A stretch of 64,000 bases of DNA from Actinoalloteichus hymeniacidonis. GTDB lineage: Bacteria; Actinomycetota; Actinomycetes; Mycobacteriales; Pseudonocardiaceae. Below are positions 44,360 to 53,972 of this stretch, one piece after another (position 1 is the stretch's first letter; every line of letters begins with the position of its first letter). The notes under the pieces are model-generated. The model did not search any database and had not been told where the DNA came from. It saw only the letters and a list, made by a program, of their open reading frames with translations. The stretch lies in NCBI RefSeq assembly GCF_014203365.1, contig NZ_JACHIS010000001.1, forward strand, positions 4,898,001 through 4,962,000, read 5' to 3'. Made by a program: the position numbers and the translations under genes.

Positions 44360-45331
<972 letters not shown>

Positions 45332-45610
45332 TCAGCGCATTCCACCCGCGACCGCGGGCAGGATCGTGACGTTGTCGCCGTCCTTGAGGGCCGCACCGAG
45401 CCCACCGGAGAACCGGACGTCCTCGTCGTTGACGTAGACGTTGATGAAGCGGTGCAACACACCGTCCTTGACCAGGCGGCCCTTGAGGCCCGAGTAGCGA
45501 CCGTCCAGGTCGTCGATGACCTCCTGCAGGGTGCTGCCCGAGGCGGGGACCGACTTCTCGCCCGAGGTGTGGGTGCGCAGGATGGTCGGGATGGACACGG
45601 TTACTGCCAT
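45332..45610 (-). CDS. cysO: Ubiquitin-like sulfur carrier CysO with C-terminal GG-Met-Arg
   Basis: A 92-residue MoaD/ThiS-fold protein (TVSIPTILRTHTSGEKS, VYVNDEDVRFSGGL, ILPAVAGG) that carries sulfide as a thiocarboxylate for CysM. The M. tuberculosis protein, as I recall it, ends at the Gly-Gly. Here two residues, Met-Arg, follow the Gly-Gly before the stop. The carrier would thus need proteolytic trimming before activation. The JAMM protease gene mec is immediately upstream and is an obvious candidate. AGGAG lies 7 bases before the ATG. Confidence 0.93.
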   Translation of the reverse strand: MAVTVSIPTILRTHTSGEKSVPASGSTLQEVIDDLDGRYSGLKGRLVKDGVLHRFINVYVNDEDVRFSGGLGAALKDGDNVTILPAVAGGMR

Positions 45611-45705
45611 GGTGGGACTCCTGTCGTTGCTATCGATGCGGAAGAAGGGTTCCAGCTCGAGATCCGAGGGGCCTGCCTACCGGGAGAGGCGGCCGCGCAA
45701 GAAGA

Positions 45706-46161
45706 TCAGCGACAGTCGGGAACGTCGTCGGCGCCGGTGTGCGAGAACATGTAGGACTCGACTACCTCGACCGGTTCTTCGGTGATCTGACCATCGACGA
45801 TCCGGAAGGAGCGGAACTCGTGCTCCTCGGGATGCCGGGTCGACACCAGTACGTAATGGGCATTGGGCTCGCCCGCATAGGACACGTCGGTACGCGACGG
45901 ATACGCCTCGGTGGCCGTGTGGGAGTGATACACGACAACGGGAGCCTCGTCGGCCTCGTCCATCTCCCGCCAGACCCGCAGCTGTTCCTTGGAGTCGAAT
46001 CGGTAGAAGGTGGGCGACCGCTCGATGTTGGTCATCTCGATGAGACGTTCCGGCCGGTCCGAGTGCTCGGGGCCCGCGATGACGCCACATGCCTCGTCGG
46101 GGTGATCCCGTCGAGCATGTGCGACCACCGCGTCCACCAGGTCGCGTCGGATCACCAGCAC
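45706..46161 (-). CDS. mec: JAMM/MPN+ metalloprotease Mec
   Basis: Zinc peptidase that frees cysteine from CysO-cysteine in mycobacteria. The 151-residue protein has the complete JAMM motif: HSHTATEAYPSRTD gives H-x-H-x7-S-x2-D, with a glutamate near the N-terminus (PDEACGVIAG). GTG 46161 is chosen as start because a TAGGA ribosome site lies 8 bases upstream; a GTG at 46191 is possible. It is first gene of mec-cysO-cysM. Because CysO here carries Met-Arg after Gly-Gly, Mec may also do the maturation cut (inference). Confidence 0.92.
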   Translation of the reverse strand: MLVIRRDLVDAVVAHARRDHPDEACGVIAGPEHSDRPERLIEMTNIERSPTFYRFDSKEQLRVWREMDEADEAPVVVYHSHTATEAYPSRTDVSYAGEPNAHYVLVSTRHPEEHEFRSFRIVDGQITEEPVEVVESYMFSHTGADDVPDCR

Positions 46162-46258
46162 GCGGCCAATCCTACGTGTCACGTCCAGCACGTCCAGGGC
46201 TGCGCGTTGTGACGTCGACCGAAGAGCCGTGGCCGTCCCAACTGGTGGTCACGTCACG

Positions 46259-47284
46259 TCACCGCAGCGCGGACGGGTACCGGTCTCGGTAGCTGCGGAC
46301 ACCGGCGAGGCTCGTCGCGGCCAGCACTCCACGAACCACCGCCCTGGCGAACACCTCGGCGCCTGCCTGGACCAGGCCATCGAGCGCCACCATCCGCCGG
46401 GCGGGCTCGGCGAGGGACCGCCGCCCGGTGGCCAGGCCGAATATCGTGTCGCCGTCGAACATCGAGTGTGCGGGACGCACCGCCCTGGCGATGCCGTCGT
46501 GCGCCACGGCGGCCAGTCGATTGGCCTCCGTCTTGGTCAGATCCGCGTCGGTGGCGACCACCCCGATGACGGTGTTCAGCGGGCCGATGCCCCGCTCGGT
46601 CGCTTCCGGAGCCGACGCCACGTCCTGCGGGCTGGGCGACTGAAGGCCGAGAGCGGCCAGCTCGGCCGGGCCCGCCCAGGGCAGGCCGGTGGCGGGATCG
46701 ATGACCTCGCCCACCGGGTTGACGGCCACGAGAGCGCCGAGCGTCGTGCCGTCGGGCAACACCGTGCTGGCCGTGCCGACGCCGCCCTTGAGCCTGCCTG
46801 CCCGCGCGCCGGTCCCGGAACCCACCGATCCCTCCAGCGGGCGGTCGGCGGCGGCGAGTTCGCAGGCGCGATAACCGAATTCGGCGTCCGGCCGGGAATC
46901 CCAGTCGCCGATGTCGAGGTCGAAGAGCACCGCCGAGGGCACGATGGGCACCACCCGCCCCGGCTCTGCGGACACCGGGAAGCCGTGCCCGCGCTCGGCC
47001 AACCACCGCATCACGCCATCGGCGGCGGCCAGCCCGAAGGCGCTGCCACCGGACAGGCAGATGCCCTGCACCTGGGGGACCATCGCGCCCGGCGCGAGCA
47101 GGTCGGTCTCCCTGGTGCCGGGGCCGCCGCCTCGGACGTCGACGCCGCCGACTGCGCCGTCAACAGCCAGCACCACCGAGCAGCCGGTGGCCCAACCCTC
47201 GGTGTCCCGGCCGTACTGGCCGACCAGCAACCCCTCGACGTCGGTGATCGCGTCCTGCGCTCCGGTGGGCCGGTCGGCTGCCAT
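46259..47284 (-). CDS. P1-family (DmpA-type) N-terminal nucleophile peptidase
   Basis: A 341-residue self-cleaving aminopeptidase/amidase. The conserved autoprocessing region is GPLNTVIGVVATDADLTK; cleavage before Thr238 would expose the nucleophile, and the upstream GGVDVRGGGPGTRETD and SGGSAFGLAAADGVM motifs are characteristic of the family. It follows DUF2017 and clpS on the minus strand with an 8-base gap. A homologue lies next to mec in mycobacteria (recalled as Rv1333). Natural substrate unknown. Confidence 0.9.
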   Translation of the reverse strand: MAADRPTGAQDAITDVEGLLVGQYGRDTEGWATGCSVVLAVDGAVGGVDVRGGGPGTRETDLLAPGAMVPQVQGICLSGGSAFGLAAADGVMRWLAERGHGFPVSAEPGRVVPIVPSAVLFDLDIGDWDSRPDAEFGYRACELAAADRPLEGSVGSGTGARAGRLKGGVGTASTVLPDGTTLGALVAVNPVGEVIDPATGLPWAGPAELAALGLQSPSPQDVASAPEATERGIGPLNTVIGVVATDADLTKTEANRLAAVAHDGIARAVRPAHSMFDGDTIFGLATGRRSLAEPARRMVALDGLVQAGAEVFARAVVRGVLAATSLAGVRSYRDRYPSALR

Positions 47285-47292
47285 GGGCCTGC

Positions 47293-47853
47293 TCAGATGG
47301 TCAGGCCGTGGACGAGGGTGTCCTGCACGACCGTCAGCCAGTGGTACACGCTCAGGTGCGGCTGCCTCGGGTCGTCCTCCGGCAGTTCCTCCGGCATGTC
47401 GTCGGTGACCTCGAGCACCGTGCCCAGGGCGAGGCGCACGTCGTTCAACGCGGCCAGCCAGGCCGACGCCTGTTCGTCGTTCAGCCGGATCTTCCCGCCG
47501 TCGGGTGGGCAGGTCGCCAGGACCACGCCCGCCACCCCGGTCTTGAGGTCGACCACCTCGGGCTCGTGCAGCGAGCGCAGCGCGGCGGCGGAGTCCGCAT
47601 CGGCCGCCGAGAGCTCCTCACCCTCCGGCGGGCGGTGGAAGTCGGGCAGCAGTCTGCGCAGTACCCGCTCGTCGGGGGCGGTGGTGTGCCCGGTGCGGAT
47701 GCCGGTGAGTTCGGCCAGCTCGTCCTGCGGGGCCTCGTCCGCCCGCGCCGTCAGCATCTCGCGCAGCTGTCCGACCAAGCCGCGCAGGATGGCCGCCTCC
47801 TGCTGGGAGAACTCGGCGACGATCGCGTCTCCTCGACGCCACCAACCGTTCAC
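47293..47853 (-). CDS. DUF2017-family protein (Rv1332-like)
   Basis: A 186-residue, mainly helical cytosolic protein found immediately downstream of clpS throughout actinobacteria. No catalytic motif is visible. Recognisable features are the N-terminal [17 protein letters not shown] helix and the C-terminal [15 protein letters not shown] segment. GTG 47853 overlaps the clpS stop by 4 bases (GTGA), so the two are translationally coupled. The tight linkage suggests a role near Clp proteolysis, but nothing is shown here. Confidence 0.85.
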   Translation of the reverse strand: MNGWWRRGDAIVAEFSQQEAAILRGLVGQLREMLTARADEAPQDELAELTGIRTGHTTAPDERVLRRLLPDFHRPPEGEELSAADADSAAALRSLHEPEVVDLKTGVAGVVLATCPPDGGKIRLNDEQASAWLAALNDVRLALGTVLEVTDDMPEELPEDDPRQPHLSVYHWLTVVQDTLVHGLTI

Positions 47854-48149
47854 GAGTCGCGCTGCATCGTGGCCCAGAGGCCTGCGGCGTGCAGTTTCGC
47901 CACGTCACCCTCGACCTTCTCTTTAGACCCGGAGGAGACCACCGCTCGACCCTTCTGATGGACGTCGAGCATCAGCTTGGTGGCCTTGTCGCGGTTGTAA
48001 CCGAAAAGCTTCTGAAAGACGTAGGTCACATACGACATGAGATTGACCGGATCGTTCCAGACGATCGTCATCCAGGGCTTGTCCTCCGCGCCGAGCGACT
48101 CGGCGCTCGGGTCGACCTGGGTCTGTTCCAGTTCGACGGGCGTGCTCAT
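47850..48149 (-). CDS. clpS: ClpS adaptor of the ClpAP/ClpCP protease
   Basis: N-degron adaptor that delivers proteins with destabilising N-termini to the Clp ATPase. The 99-residue protein has the variable N-terminal arm, then [23 protein letters not shown], containing the hallmark NDP and substrate-pocket residues, and [10 protein letters not shown]. First gene of a clpS-DUF2017-P1 peptidase operon, divergent from pncB with about 100 bases between. Confidence 0.95.
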   Translation of the reverse strand: MSTPVELEQTQVDPSAESLGAEDKPWMTIVWNDPVNLMSYVTYVFQKLFGYNRDKATKLMLDVHQKGRAVVSSGSKEKVEGDVAKLHAAGLWATMQRDS

Positions 48150-48252
48150 ACCCCTATGGTGACACGCCGGAGAATGGGATCGCGCGCATACCTATGCCCG
48201 CAGAGGCCAACACATCCATCGTGTAATGCGCAGGCAACGTAGGCTCTGGCCA

Positions 48253-49560
48253 ATGAACACTGGGGTGGGGAATCGGAGCACCGGCCTGCTCACGGACCGT
48301 TATGAACTGACCATGCTGGCGAGTGCGCTGCGTGATGGCACTGCTGCTCGCAGGTGTTCCTTCGAGGTTTTCGCGCGGAATCTGCCGGGCGGACGTCGCT
48401 ATGGCGTCGTCGCGGGTATCGGTCGGATGTTGGACGCACTGGCCGACTTCCGGTTCGGCAAAGCGGAACTCGACGCGCTGGAGGAGAACGGACTCGTCGA
48501 CTCCGACACCCTTTCTTTCCTCGCCGACTATCGCTTTCAGGGCGAGATCGACGGTTATCCCGAGGGCGAGTTGTACTTCCCCGGTTCACCGATACTCTCG
48601 GTCACCTCGACCTTCGCCGACGCGGTTCTCCTGGAGACGCTCGTCCTGTCGGTGCTCAACCACGACTGCGCGGTGGCCTCGGCCGCGGCCAGGATGGCCA
48701 GCGCGGCCAACGGGCGCAGGCTGATCGAGATGGGTTCCCGCCGGACCCACGAGGAGGCGGCGGTGGCCGCCGCCCGCGCCGCCTATCTGGCCGGCTTCTC
48801 GGCGACGTCGAACCTGGAGGCGGGCAGGCGTTACGGGATTCCCACCGCAGGCACCTCGGCACATGCCTTCACCCTGCTGCACGACACCGAGGAGACGGCG
48901 TTCCGCACCCAGGTGGAGGTGCTTGGCGTCGGCACCACCCTGCTGGTGGACACCTACGACATCACCGAGGGCATCGCGACGGCGGTCCGGGTGGCCGGGC
49001 CGCAGCTGGGCGCCATCCGCATCGACTCCGGCGACGTCGGCGTGCTGGCCAGGCAGGCCCGCGAACAGCTGGACTCCCTGGGCGCGACCGGCACCCGGAT
49101 CCTGGTCTCCGGCGACCTCGACGAATACGCCATCGCGACGCTGCGGGCCGACCCGGTGGACGGCTACGGCGTGGGCACCTCGGTGGTCACCGGTTCCGGC
49201 GCCCCGGCGGCGGGAATGGTCTACAAGCTCGTCGAGGTCGACGGGAAGCCGGTGGCCAAGCGCAGCCAGCACAAGACCTCGCGAGGTGGCCGCAAGGCCG
49301 CGTTGCGCAGGCATCGGGAGACCGGGACCGCCGTGGAGGAGGTCGTCTACCGGGTCGGCGAGGGCCATCCGGAGCCCGAACTCGGTCCGCACGATCAGAA
49401 GTTGCACATTCCGCTCTGGCGGGACGGCGCCAAGGCGCCGGGGGTGCCCGACCTCCAGCAGGGCCGGGAGCGGTTGCGGCAGGCACTGGTGAGCGTGCCG
49501 TGGGAGGGCCTGACGCTGTCGCGGGGCGAGCCCGCCCTGCCGACGACCTTCCTGCCCTAG
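48253..49560 (+). CDS. pncB: Nicotinate phosphoribosyltransferase
   Basis: Converts nicotinate and PRPP to NaMN in NAD salvage. The 435-residue protein has LLTDRYELTM at the N-terminus, the FEVFARNLPGGRRYGVVAG segment, the central SNLEAGRRYGIPTAGTSAHAF and IRIDSGDVG motifs. ATG 48253 gives a family-length protein; the earlier ATG 48226 adds 9 residues. The nicotinamidase gene pncA lies 3 kb downstream on the same strand, giving both steps of nicotinamide salvage. Confidence 0.94.
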   Translation: MNTGVGNRSTGLLTDRYELTMLASALRDGTAARRCSFEVFARNLPGGRRYGVVAGIGRMLDALADFRFGKAELDALEENGLVDSDTLSFLADYRFQGEIDGYPEGELYFPGSPILSVTSTFADAVLLETLVLSVLNHDCAVASAAARMASAANGRRLIEMGSRRTHEEAAVAAARAAYLAGFSATSNLEAGRRYGIPTAGTSAHAFTLLHDTEETAFRTQVEVLGVGTTLLVDTYDITEGIATAVRVAGPQLGAIRIDSGDVGVLARQAREQLDSLGATGTRILVSGDLDEYAIATLRADPVDGYGVGTSVVTGSGAPAAGMVYKLVEVDGKPVAKRSQHKTSRGGRKAALRRHRETGTAVEEVVYRVGEGHPEPELGPHDQKLHIPLWRDGAKAPGVPDLQQGRERLRQALVSVPWEGLTLSRGEPALPTTFLP

Positions 49561-49578
49561 TCGCTGAACCCTGGTGAA

Positions 49579-50175
49579 CTACTCGGCGCCTGCCGCCGAG
49601 GCCACCAGGGTCTCGGCCACCGAACGGGCCCGGCGCGTCGCATCGGGAACGCTGCCGGTGGTCCTGGTGACCACCGCACCCTCGTGCAGCAGTAGGAGTG
49701 TCTCGGCGAGCGCAGCGGGCTCGGTTAGCCCGGCCGCCGTCGCGAGATCGGTCAGAAACCCCAGCAGCCAGCGCTTCTGTTCGAGCACCGCGGCGTGGCC
49801 GGGGTGCTGTGGCGAGGGCAGTTCGGCGAGGGCGTTGACGAAGCCGCAGCCGCGCGGGTCCTCCCGGTCCATCCATTCCTGGAGCACGTCGAAGCTGGCA
49901 GCCAGGGCGGTGCGCGGCGAGTCGGCGTGCTCGGCGAGCCCCTCGGTGAGGAAGGCACGCCAGCGCTGGTCCCGTTCGCGCAGGTAGCTGGCCACCAGGG
50001 CGTCCTTGGAGCCGAAGCAGGCGTACAGCGTCTTCTTGGTGACTCCGGCGGCGGCGGCCAGCGCGTCGACGCCGACGGCATGGATGCCCTCTCGATAGAA
50101 GAGGTCCGAGGCCGCGTCGAGCACGCGCCGACCGGCCGGTGTCAGCCGTTGTCCCTTACTCGTTCCCTGCGCCAT
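49579..50175 (-). CDS. TetR-family repressor
   Basis: A 198-residue regulator with the helix-turn-helix VDALAAAAGVTKKTLYACFGSKDALV (about residues 36-61) and a TetR C-terminal ligand domain containing one conserved-looking Cys in DPRGCGFVNAL. That GCG-F segment is typical of a TetR subgroup controlling oxidoreductases. It is divergent from a quinone-oxidoreductase-like gene, and two related palindromes lie in the 99-base gap, so it probably represses both. Confidence 0.9.
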   Translation of the reverse strand: MAQGTSKGQRLTPAGRRVLDAASDLFYREGIHAVGVDALAAAAGVTKKTLYACFGSKDALVASYLRERDQRWRAFLTEGLAEHADSPRTALAASFDVLQEWMDREDPRGCGFVNALAELPSPQHPGHAAVLEQKRWLLGFLTDLATAAGLTEPAALAETLLLLHEGAVVTRTTGSVPDATRRARSVAETLVASAAGAE

Positions 50176-50184
50176 TCCCGAAGT

Positions 50185-50250
50185 ATACCGACCGGTGGGT
50201 TGACAGTCCGGTCCTCGCCATGCCGCCCTGGCATCCATACCGATCGGTAT
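50185..50250. promoter_or_regulatory. Paired TetR operators
   Basis: Perfect palindrome ATACCGATCGGTAT at 50237-50250 and an imperfect copy ATACCGACCGGTGG at 50185-50198, 52 bases apart centre to centre (about five helical turns). They flank the likely divergent promoters of the TetR and oxidoreductase genes. Confidence 0.65.
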
Positions 50251-50274
50251 ACCTAACTCAGGGAGGCTCTTTCC

Positions 50275-51333
50275 ATGCGTGCTGTGCAGCTCACCGGCTT
50301 CGGCGGACCGGACCGACTGGTCTACCGCGAGGACGTCCCCGACCCCATGCCGGGTCCCGGCGAGGTCCGGGTCCGGGTCGGCGCCGCCGCGATCAACAAC
50401 ACCGACATCTGGACCCGCGAGGGCGCCTACGGCACGGCAGGCGATCCCACCGCCACGACGGGCTGGCGCCGGGAGCCACTGGTCTTCCCCCGCATTCAGG
50501 GCGCCGACATCGCGGGCCGCATCGACCAGGTCGGCCCCGGAGTCGACACCGCCCGGGTCGGCGAACGGGTCCTGATCGACCCGATGCTCTACGAGGGCGA
50601 CGAGTCGGCCCTGGTGACCACCGACTATCTCGGTTCCGAGCGCGACGGCGGCTTCGCCGAGCTGGTCACCGTGCCCGCGAGCAACGCCCTTCCGGTGGAC
50701 AGCCCACTGAGCGATGTCGAGTTGGCCTCCTTCCCGACCTCGTCCGTCACCGCGCTGCGGATGATCGATCGGGCGGCGGTGACCGACGCCGACACCGTGC
50801 TGATCACCGGCGCATCCGGGGGCGTCGGTGCAGCGGCGATCCAGCTCGTCAAGGCCAGGGGCGGCCGGGTGGTCGCCGTGGTCGGCGCAGGCAAGAAGCA
50901 GCAGGCGCTCGACCTCGGCGCCGACGCGGTGATCGTCCGAGGCCGCGCCGATCTCGACGAGGAGCTGTCCGCCCTCGACGTGACCGGCGCGGGCGGACAG
51001 GTGGACGTGGTGGTCGACGTCGTCGGCGGCGCGGCGTTCTCCGCGCTGCTGCGCAGCCTGCGCCCACTGGGCCGCTACGTCGTCGCGGGCGCCATCGCAG
51101 GCCCACTGGTCGAGACCGACCTCCGCACCGTCTACCTGCGGCAGCTGCAGATCATCGGTTCCTCCTTCGGCACCCACGCCCAATTCCGCACCCTGCTCGA
51201 CCACATCGCCAGGGGCGAACTTCGGCCGCTGGTCGCCGGGACCTACCCGCTTCGGGAACTGCGCCGCGCCCAGGAGGACTTCGTCGCCAAGACGCATTTC
51301 GGCAAGCTCGTCGTGCTCCCGCAGGAGAACTGA
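50275..51333 (+). CDS. Quinone oxidoreductase-like (zinc-less MDR) NADPH enzyme
   Basis: A 352-residue medium-chain reductase. The N-terminal GroES-like domain (MRAVQLTGFGGPDRL, AAAINNTDIWTREG) lacks the usual zinc-binding Cys/His set. The Rossmann domain has ITGASGGVGAAAIQLVKARGGRVVAVV for NADPH. The family reduces quinones or enones, often as a response to electrophiles. GGGAGG lies 8 bases before the ATG. The divergent TetR gene and palindromes suggest induction by a small molecule. Confidence 0.9.
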   Translation: MRAVQLTGFGGPDRLVYREDVPDPMPGPGEVRVRVGAAAINNTDIWTREGAYGTAGDPTATTGWRREPLVFPRIQGADIAGRIDQVGPGVDTARVGERVLIDPMLYEGDESALVTTDYLGSERDGGFAELVTVPASNALPVDSPLSDVELASFPTSSVTALRMIDRAAVTDADTVLITGASGGVGAAAIQLVKARGGRVVAVVGAGKKQQALDLGADAVIVRGRADLDEELSALDVTGAGGQVDVVVDVVGGAAFSALLRSLRPLGRYVVAGAIAGPLVETDLRTVYLRQLQIIGSSFGTHAQFRTLLDHIARGELRPLVAGTYPLRELRRAQEDFVAKTHFGKLVVLPQEN

Positions 51334-51392
51334 CACGGACGCATGGGACGAAATCGCCGCAGGAGAGGAATTCGGCCGCTTACGATCACGAA

Positions 51393-52436
51393 ATGTCGTC
51401 GTTTCGCTACCCACCGAAGCCACGTCCGGGTGATCGAGTCGCCGTGGTGTCGCCCTCGGGCGGGCTGCCCGAAATCCTCCCGTTGCCGTACGAGACCGGG
51501 CTACGCAGGCTGCGTGAACAGTTCGGCCTGGTCCCGGTCGAGTACCGCACCACCCGCAGGTTGGCGGCGACGCCCGCCGAACGCGCGGCGGATCTCACCG
51601 CAGCCTTCGCGGACCCGAGCATCACGGCGATCATCGCCACGATCGGCGGCGACGACCAGATCACCGTGCTGCCACACCTGGACCCCGCGATCGTGCTGGC
51701 CAATCCGAAGCCCTTCTTCGGTTTCAGCGACTGCACGTGTCTGCTGGCCTGGCTGTGGAACCTCGGCATCGTCGGTTATCACGGCGGGGCGGTGATGACA
51801 CAGTTCGGCAGGCCTGGTTCCCTGCACCCGGTCACCGAGGAATCCCTACAGGCGGCCCTGTTCCGACCGGGCGATCACGCCCTCGCGCCCGCAACCTCCT
51901 ATGGGGACATCGACCTGCCGTGGGACGACCCGGCGAGCTTCACGACCGAACCGCCCTCGCAGCCCGCTTCCGGGTGGCAATGGCACAACGCCGACCGGGT
52001 CGTGACGGGGCCTGCCTGGGGCGGCAACCTGGAGATCCTCTCCTGGTTGCTGATGGCCGACCAATCGATTCCGGACCCGCAGCGCCTCGCGGGCGGGGTG
52101 CTGTTCCTGGAGACCTCCGAGGAGCTGCCCAGCGCCCAGGAAGTCTATTGGATCCTGCGCAACATGGGCGAACGCGGCTTGCTCGCGCTGTTCCCCGCCG
52201 TACTGGTCGGCCGGGCGAAGGCGTGGTCGTTGACCCGACGGACCAGTCCCGACGAGCGGGCGCAGTACCTCGCCGAACAGCAGGCCGCGTTCCGCCGGGC
52301 GCTGGGCGAGTACGCGCCCGACGCCATGGTGGTCTTCGATGTGGATCTCGGACATACCGATCCGCAGGTGGTCATCCCCTATGGCGGCACCGTGCGGGTG
52401 GACGGCCCGGCGCGCTCCATCGTCGTGACCTACTGA
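51393..52436 (+). CDS. LD-carboxypeptidase (S66 family)
   Basis: A 347-residue S66 serine peptidase that trims tetrapeptides in murein recycling or inactivates peptide-like antibiotics (MccF branch). Nucleophile Ser112 lies in GFSDCT, the glutamate in GGNLEILSWLL, and the histidine in DLGHTDPQ, completing the Ser-Glu-His triad. No signal peptide is seen, so it acts in the cytoplasm. It lacks membrane or export features. Murein recycling and MccF-type self-protection cannot be distinguished by eye. Confidence 0.88.
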   Translation: MSSFRYPPKPRPGDRVAVVSPSGGLPEILPLPYETGLRRLREQFGLVPVEYRTTRRLAATPAERAADLTAAFADPSITAIIATIGGDDQITVLPHLDPAIVLANPKPFFGFSDCTCLLAWLWNLGIVGYHGGAVMTQFGRPGSLHPVTEESLQAALFRPGDHALAPATSYGDIDLPWDDPASFTTEPPSQPASGWQWHNADRVVTGPAWGGNLEILSWLLMADQSIPDPQRLAGGVLFLETSEELPSAQEVYWILRNMGERGLLALFPAVLVGRAKAWSLTRRTSPDERAQYLAEQQAAFRRALGEYAPDAMVVFDVDLGHTDPQVVIPYGGTVRVDGPARSIVVTY

Positions 52437-52520
52437 ACTGCCGACGCCCCGCCGTCTTTCGACGAACATGATCCGGGTAGGCCGACTACGCTGGTCGGGA
52501 GCCGATTCGAGGGGTGGGGC

Positions 52521-53096
52521 ATGGCCAGAGCTCTGATCGTGGTTGATGTGCAGAACGACTTCTGCGAGGGCGGATCGCTCGGGGTGGCGGGCGGCAGCTC
52601 CGTCGCCGGGGCCATCTCCCGACACATCGCGGGTTCGCGGTACGACCACGTGGTCGCCACCCGCGATTACCACATCGACCCCGGCGGTCACTTCTCCGAC
52701 GAACCGGACTTCGTCGACTCCTGGCCGGTGCACTGCGTCGCGGGGACCGCCGGATCGTCCTTCCATTCAGAGCTCGACGTCGCCGCCATCGATGCGGTGT
52801 TCTCCAAGGGCGCTCACGCGGCGGCCTACTCGGGTTTCGAGGGCGTCGACCCCGATGGCCGCACGTTGATCGCCTGGCTGCGGGAACGCTCCGTCGACGC
52901 GGTCGAGGTGGTGGGACTGGCCACCGACCACTGTGTTCGGGCCACCGCGCTGGACGCGCACGACGAGGGGCTGCACACGACGGTCCTGCTCGATCTCACG
53001 GCGGGTGTCTCGCCGACGACCATCGGCTCCGCGATCGAGCAGCTTCGGGGCGCCGGAGTCGGCCTCGTCGGGGCACCGGTCGGCTACTCGGGCTGA
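52521..53096 (+). CDS. pncA: Nicotinamidase/pyrazinamidase
   Basis: Hydrolyses nicotinamide to nicotinate. The 191-residue protein has the catalytic triad D9 (VVDVQNDFC), K96 (FSKG) and C138 (TDHCV), and the metal ligands D49, H51, H57 and H71 at the same positions as in the mycobacterial enzyme. ATG at 52521 after a purine-rich GAGGGGTGGGG stretch. With pncB upstream it completes NAD salvage. Confidence 0.95.
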   Translation: MARALIVVDVQNDFCEGGSLGVAGGSSVAGAISRHIAGSRYDHVVATRDYHIDPGGHFSDEPDFVDSWPVHCVAGTAGSSFHSELDVAAIDAVFSKGAHAAAYSGFEGVDPDGRTLIAWLRERSVDAVEVVGLATDHCVRATALDAHDEGLHTTVLLDLTAGVSPTTIGSAIEQLRGAGVGLVGAPVGYSG

Positions 53097-53277
53097 GTCG
53101 GCCGCGTCCGGCAACCGCTGCGGGCCCCGATATCGGGCCGGCAGCCGGGTGAAACCCAGCTCAAAGCGCGATCGAACCGGACGTGTCCGTCGCCACAGGG
53201 GTATGGCCAGACCGGGGTGCCCTACTAGGGTCGGGAATCGATCTGTCCAATGCCTGGTCAGTCGCTGGGAGGTTCAC

Positions 53278-53871
53278 GTGTCCACTGCCGCCACGTCCGC
53301 ATCGATCGCTCGGCAGCGAGTACTCGCTGATCTGGTGCCGGGTGCACTGGTCCGAGACCTCGCTCTCGTCGCCGCAGGCGCGGCACTGATCGGGCTCAGC
53401 GCTCAGGTCGTGCTGCCGATCCCCGGCACCCCCGTTCCCTTCACCGGTCAGACCTTCGGCGTGCTGCTGGTGGGTTCCGTGCTCGGTTGGCAGCGCGGTG
53501 CGCTGACCATGCTGCTGTACCTGGCGGTCGGCGCCGCCGGTATGCCCTGGTTCCAGGGCGGCACGGCAGGCCTCAGCGGCGCGACCGTCGGCTACCTGCT
53601 CGGTATGGTGCTGGCCGCGACCGTGGTCGGCGCGCTCGCGAGCCGGGGCGGCGACCGGACGGTGCTGCGCACCACCGGAACGATGCTGGTGGGCAACCTG
53701 ATCATCTATGCCGTCGGCGTCCCCGGGATGATGATCTCCCTGGGGATGAGCCTGCCCACCGCCTTGGCGACGGGTGTGGTGCCGTTCCTGATCGGCGACG
53801 CCATCAAGATCGCGCTGGCCGCTGGGGTACTGCCCGCGAGCTGGTCGCTGGTCAACCGCTTCCAGCGCTGA
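53278..53871 (+). CDS. bioY: Biotin transporter S component BioY
   Basis: Membrane-bound substrate-binding protein of an ECF-type biotin transporter. The 197-residue protein has six hydrophobic segments and the BioY motif QVVLPIPGTPVPFTGQTFGVLLVG. The GTG start follows GGGAGG. No ECF ATPase genes are adjacent, so it uses shared energising subunits or works alone. No BioQ-type operator was evident upstream. A strong terminator follows. Confidence 0.93.
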   Translation: MSTAATSASIARQRVLADLVPGALVRDLALVAAGAALIGLSAQVVLPIPGTPVPFTGQTFGVLLVGSVLGWQRGALTMLLYLAVGAAGMPWFQGGTAGLSGATVGYLLGMVLAATVVGALASRGGDRTVLRTTGTMLVGNLIIYAVGVPGMMISLGMSLPTALATGVVPFLIGDAIKIALAAGVLPASWSLVNRFQR

Positions 53872-53894
53872 CGACGCCGGAACACCACGCAACG

Positions 53895-53939
53895 CCGAAG
53901 GGCGGGCCACCCGAAAGATTTGGGTCGCCCGCCCTTCGG
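53895..53939 (+). terminator. Terminator after bioY
   Basis: Perfect 13-base arms CCGAAGGGCGGGC (53895-53907) and GCCCGCCCTTCGG (53927-53939), followed by a G/T-rich stretch with three T pairs, just before the next gene's start. Confidence 0.75.
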
Positions 53940-53972
53940 GGTTGTTGATCACAGCGAGTACGGTCCGGGAAC

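Noticed and set aside
53097-53277. Possible biotin operator (BioQ-type) upstream of bioY
   Set aside because: No palindrome of the expected TGAAC-N-GTTCA type was found in the gap.
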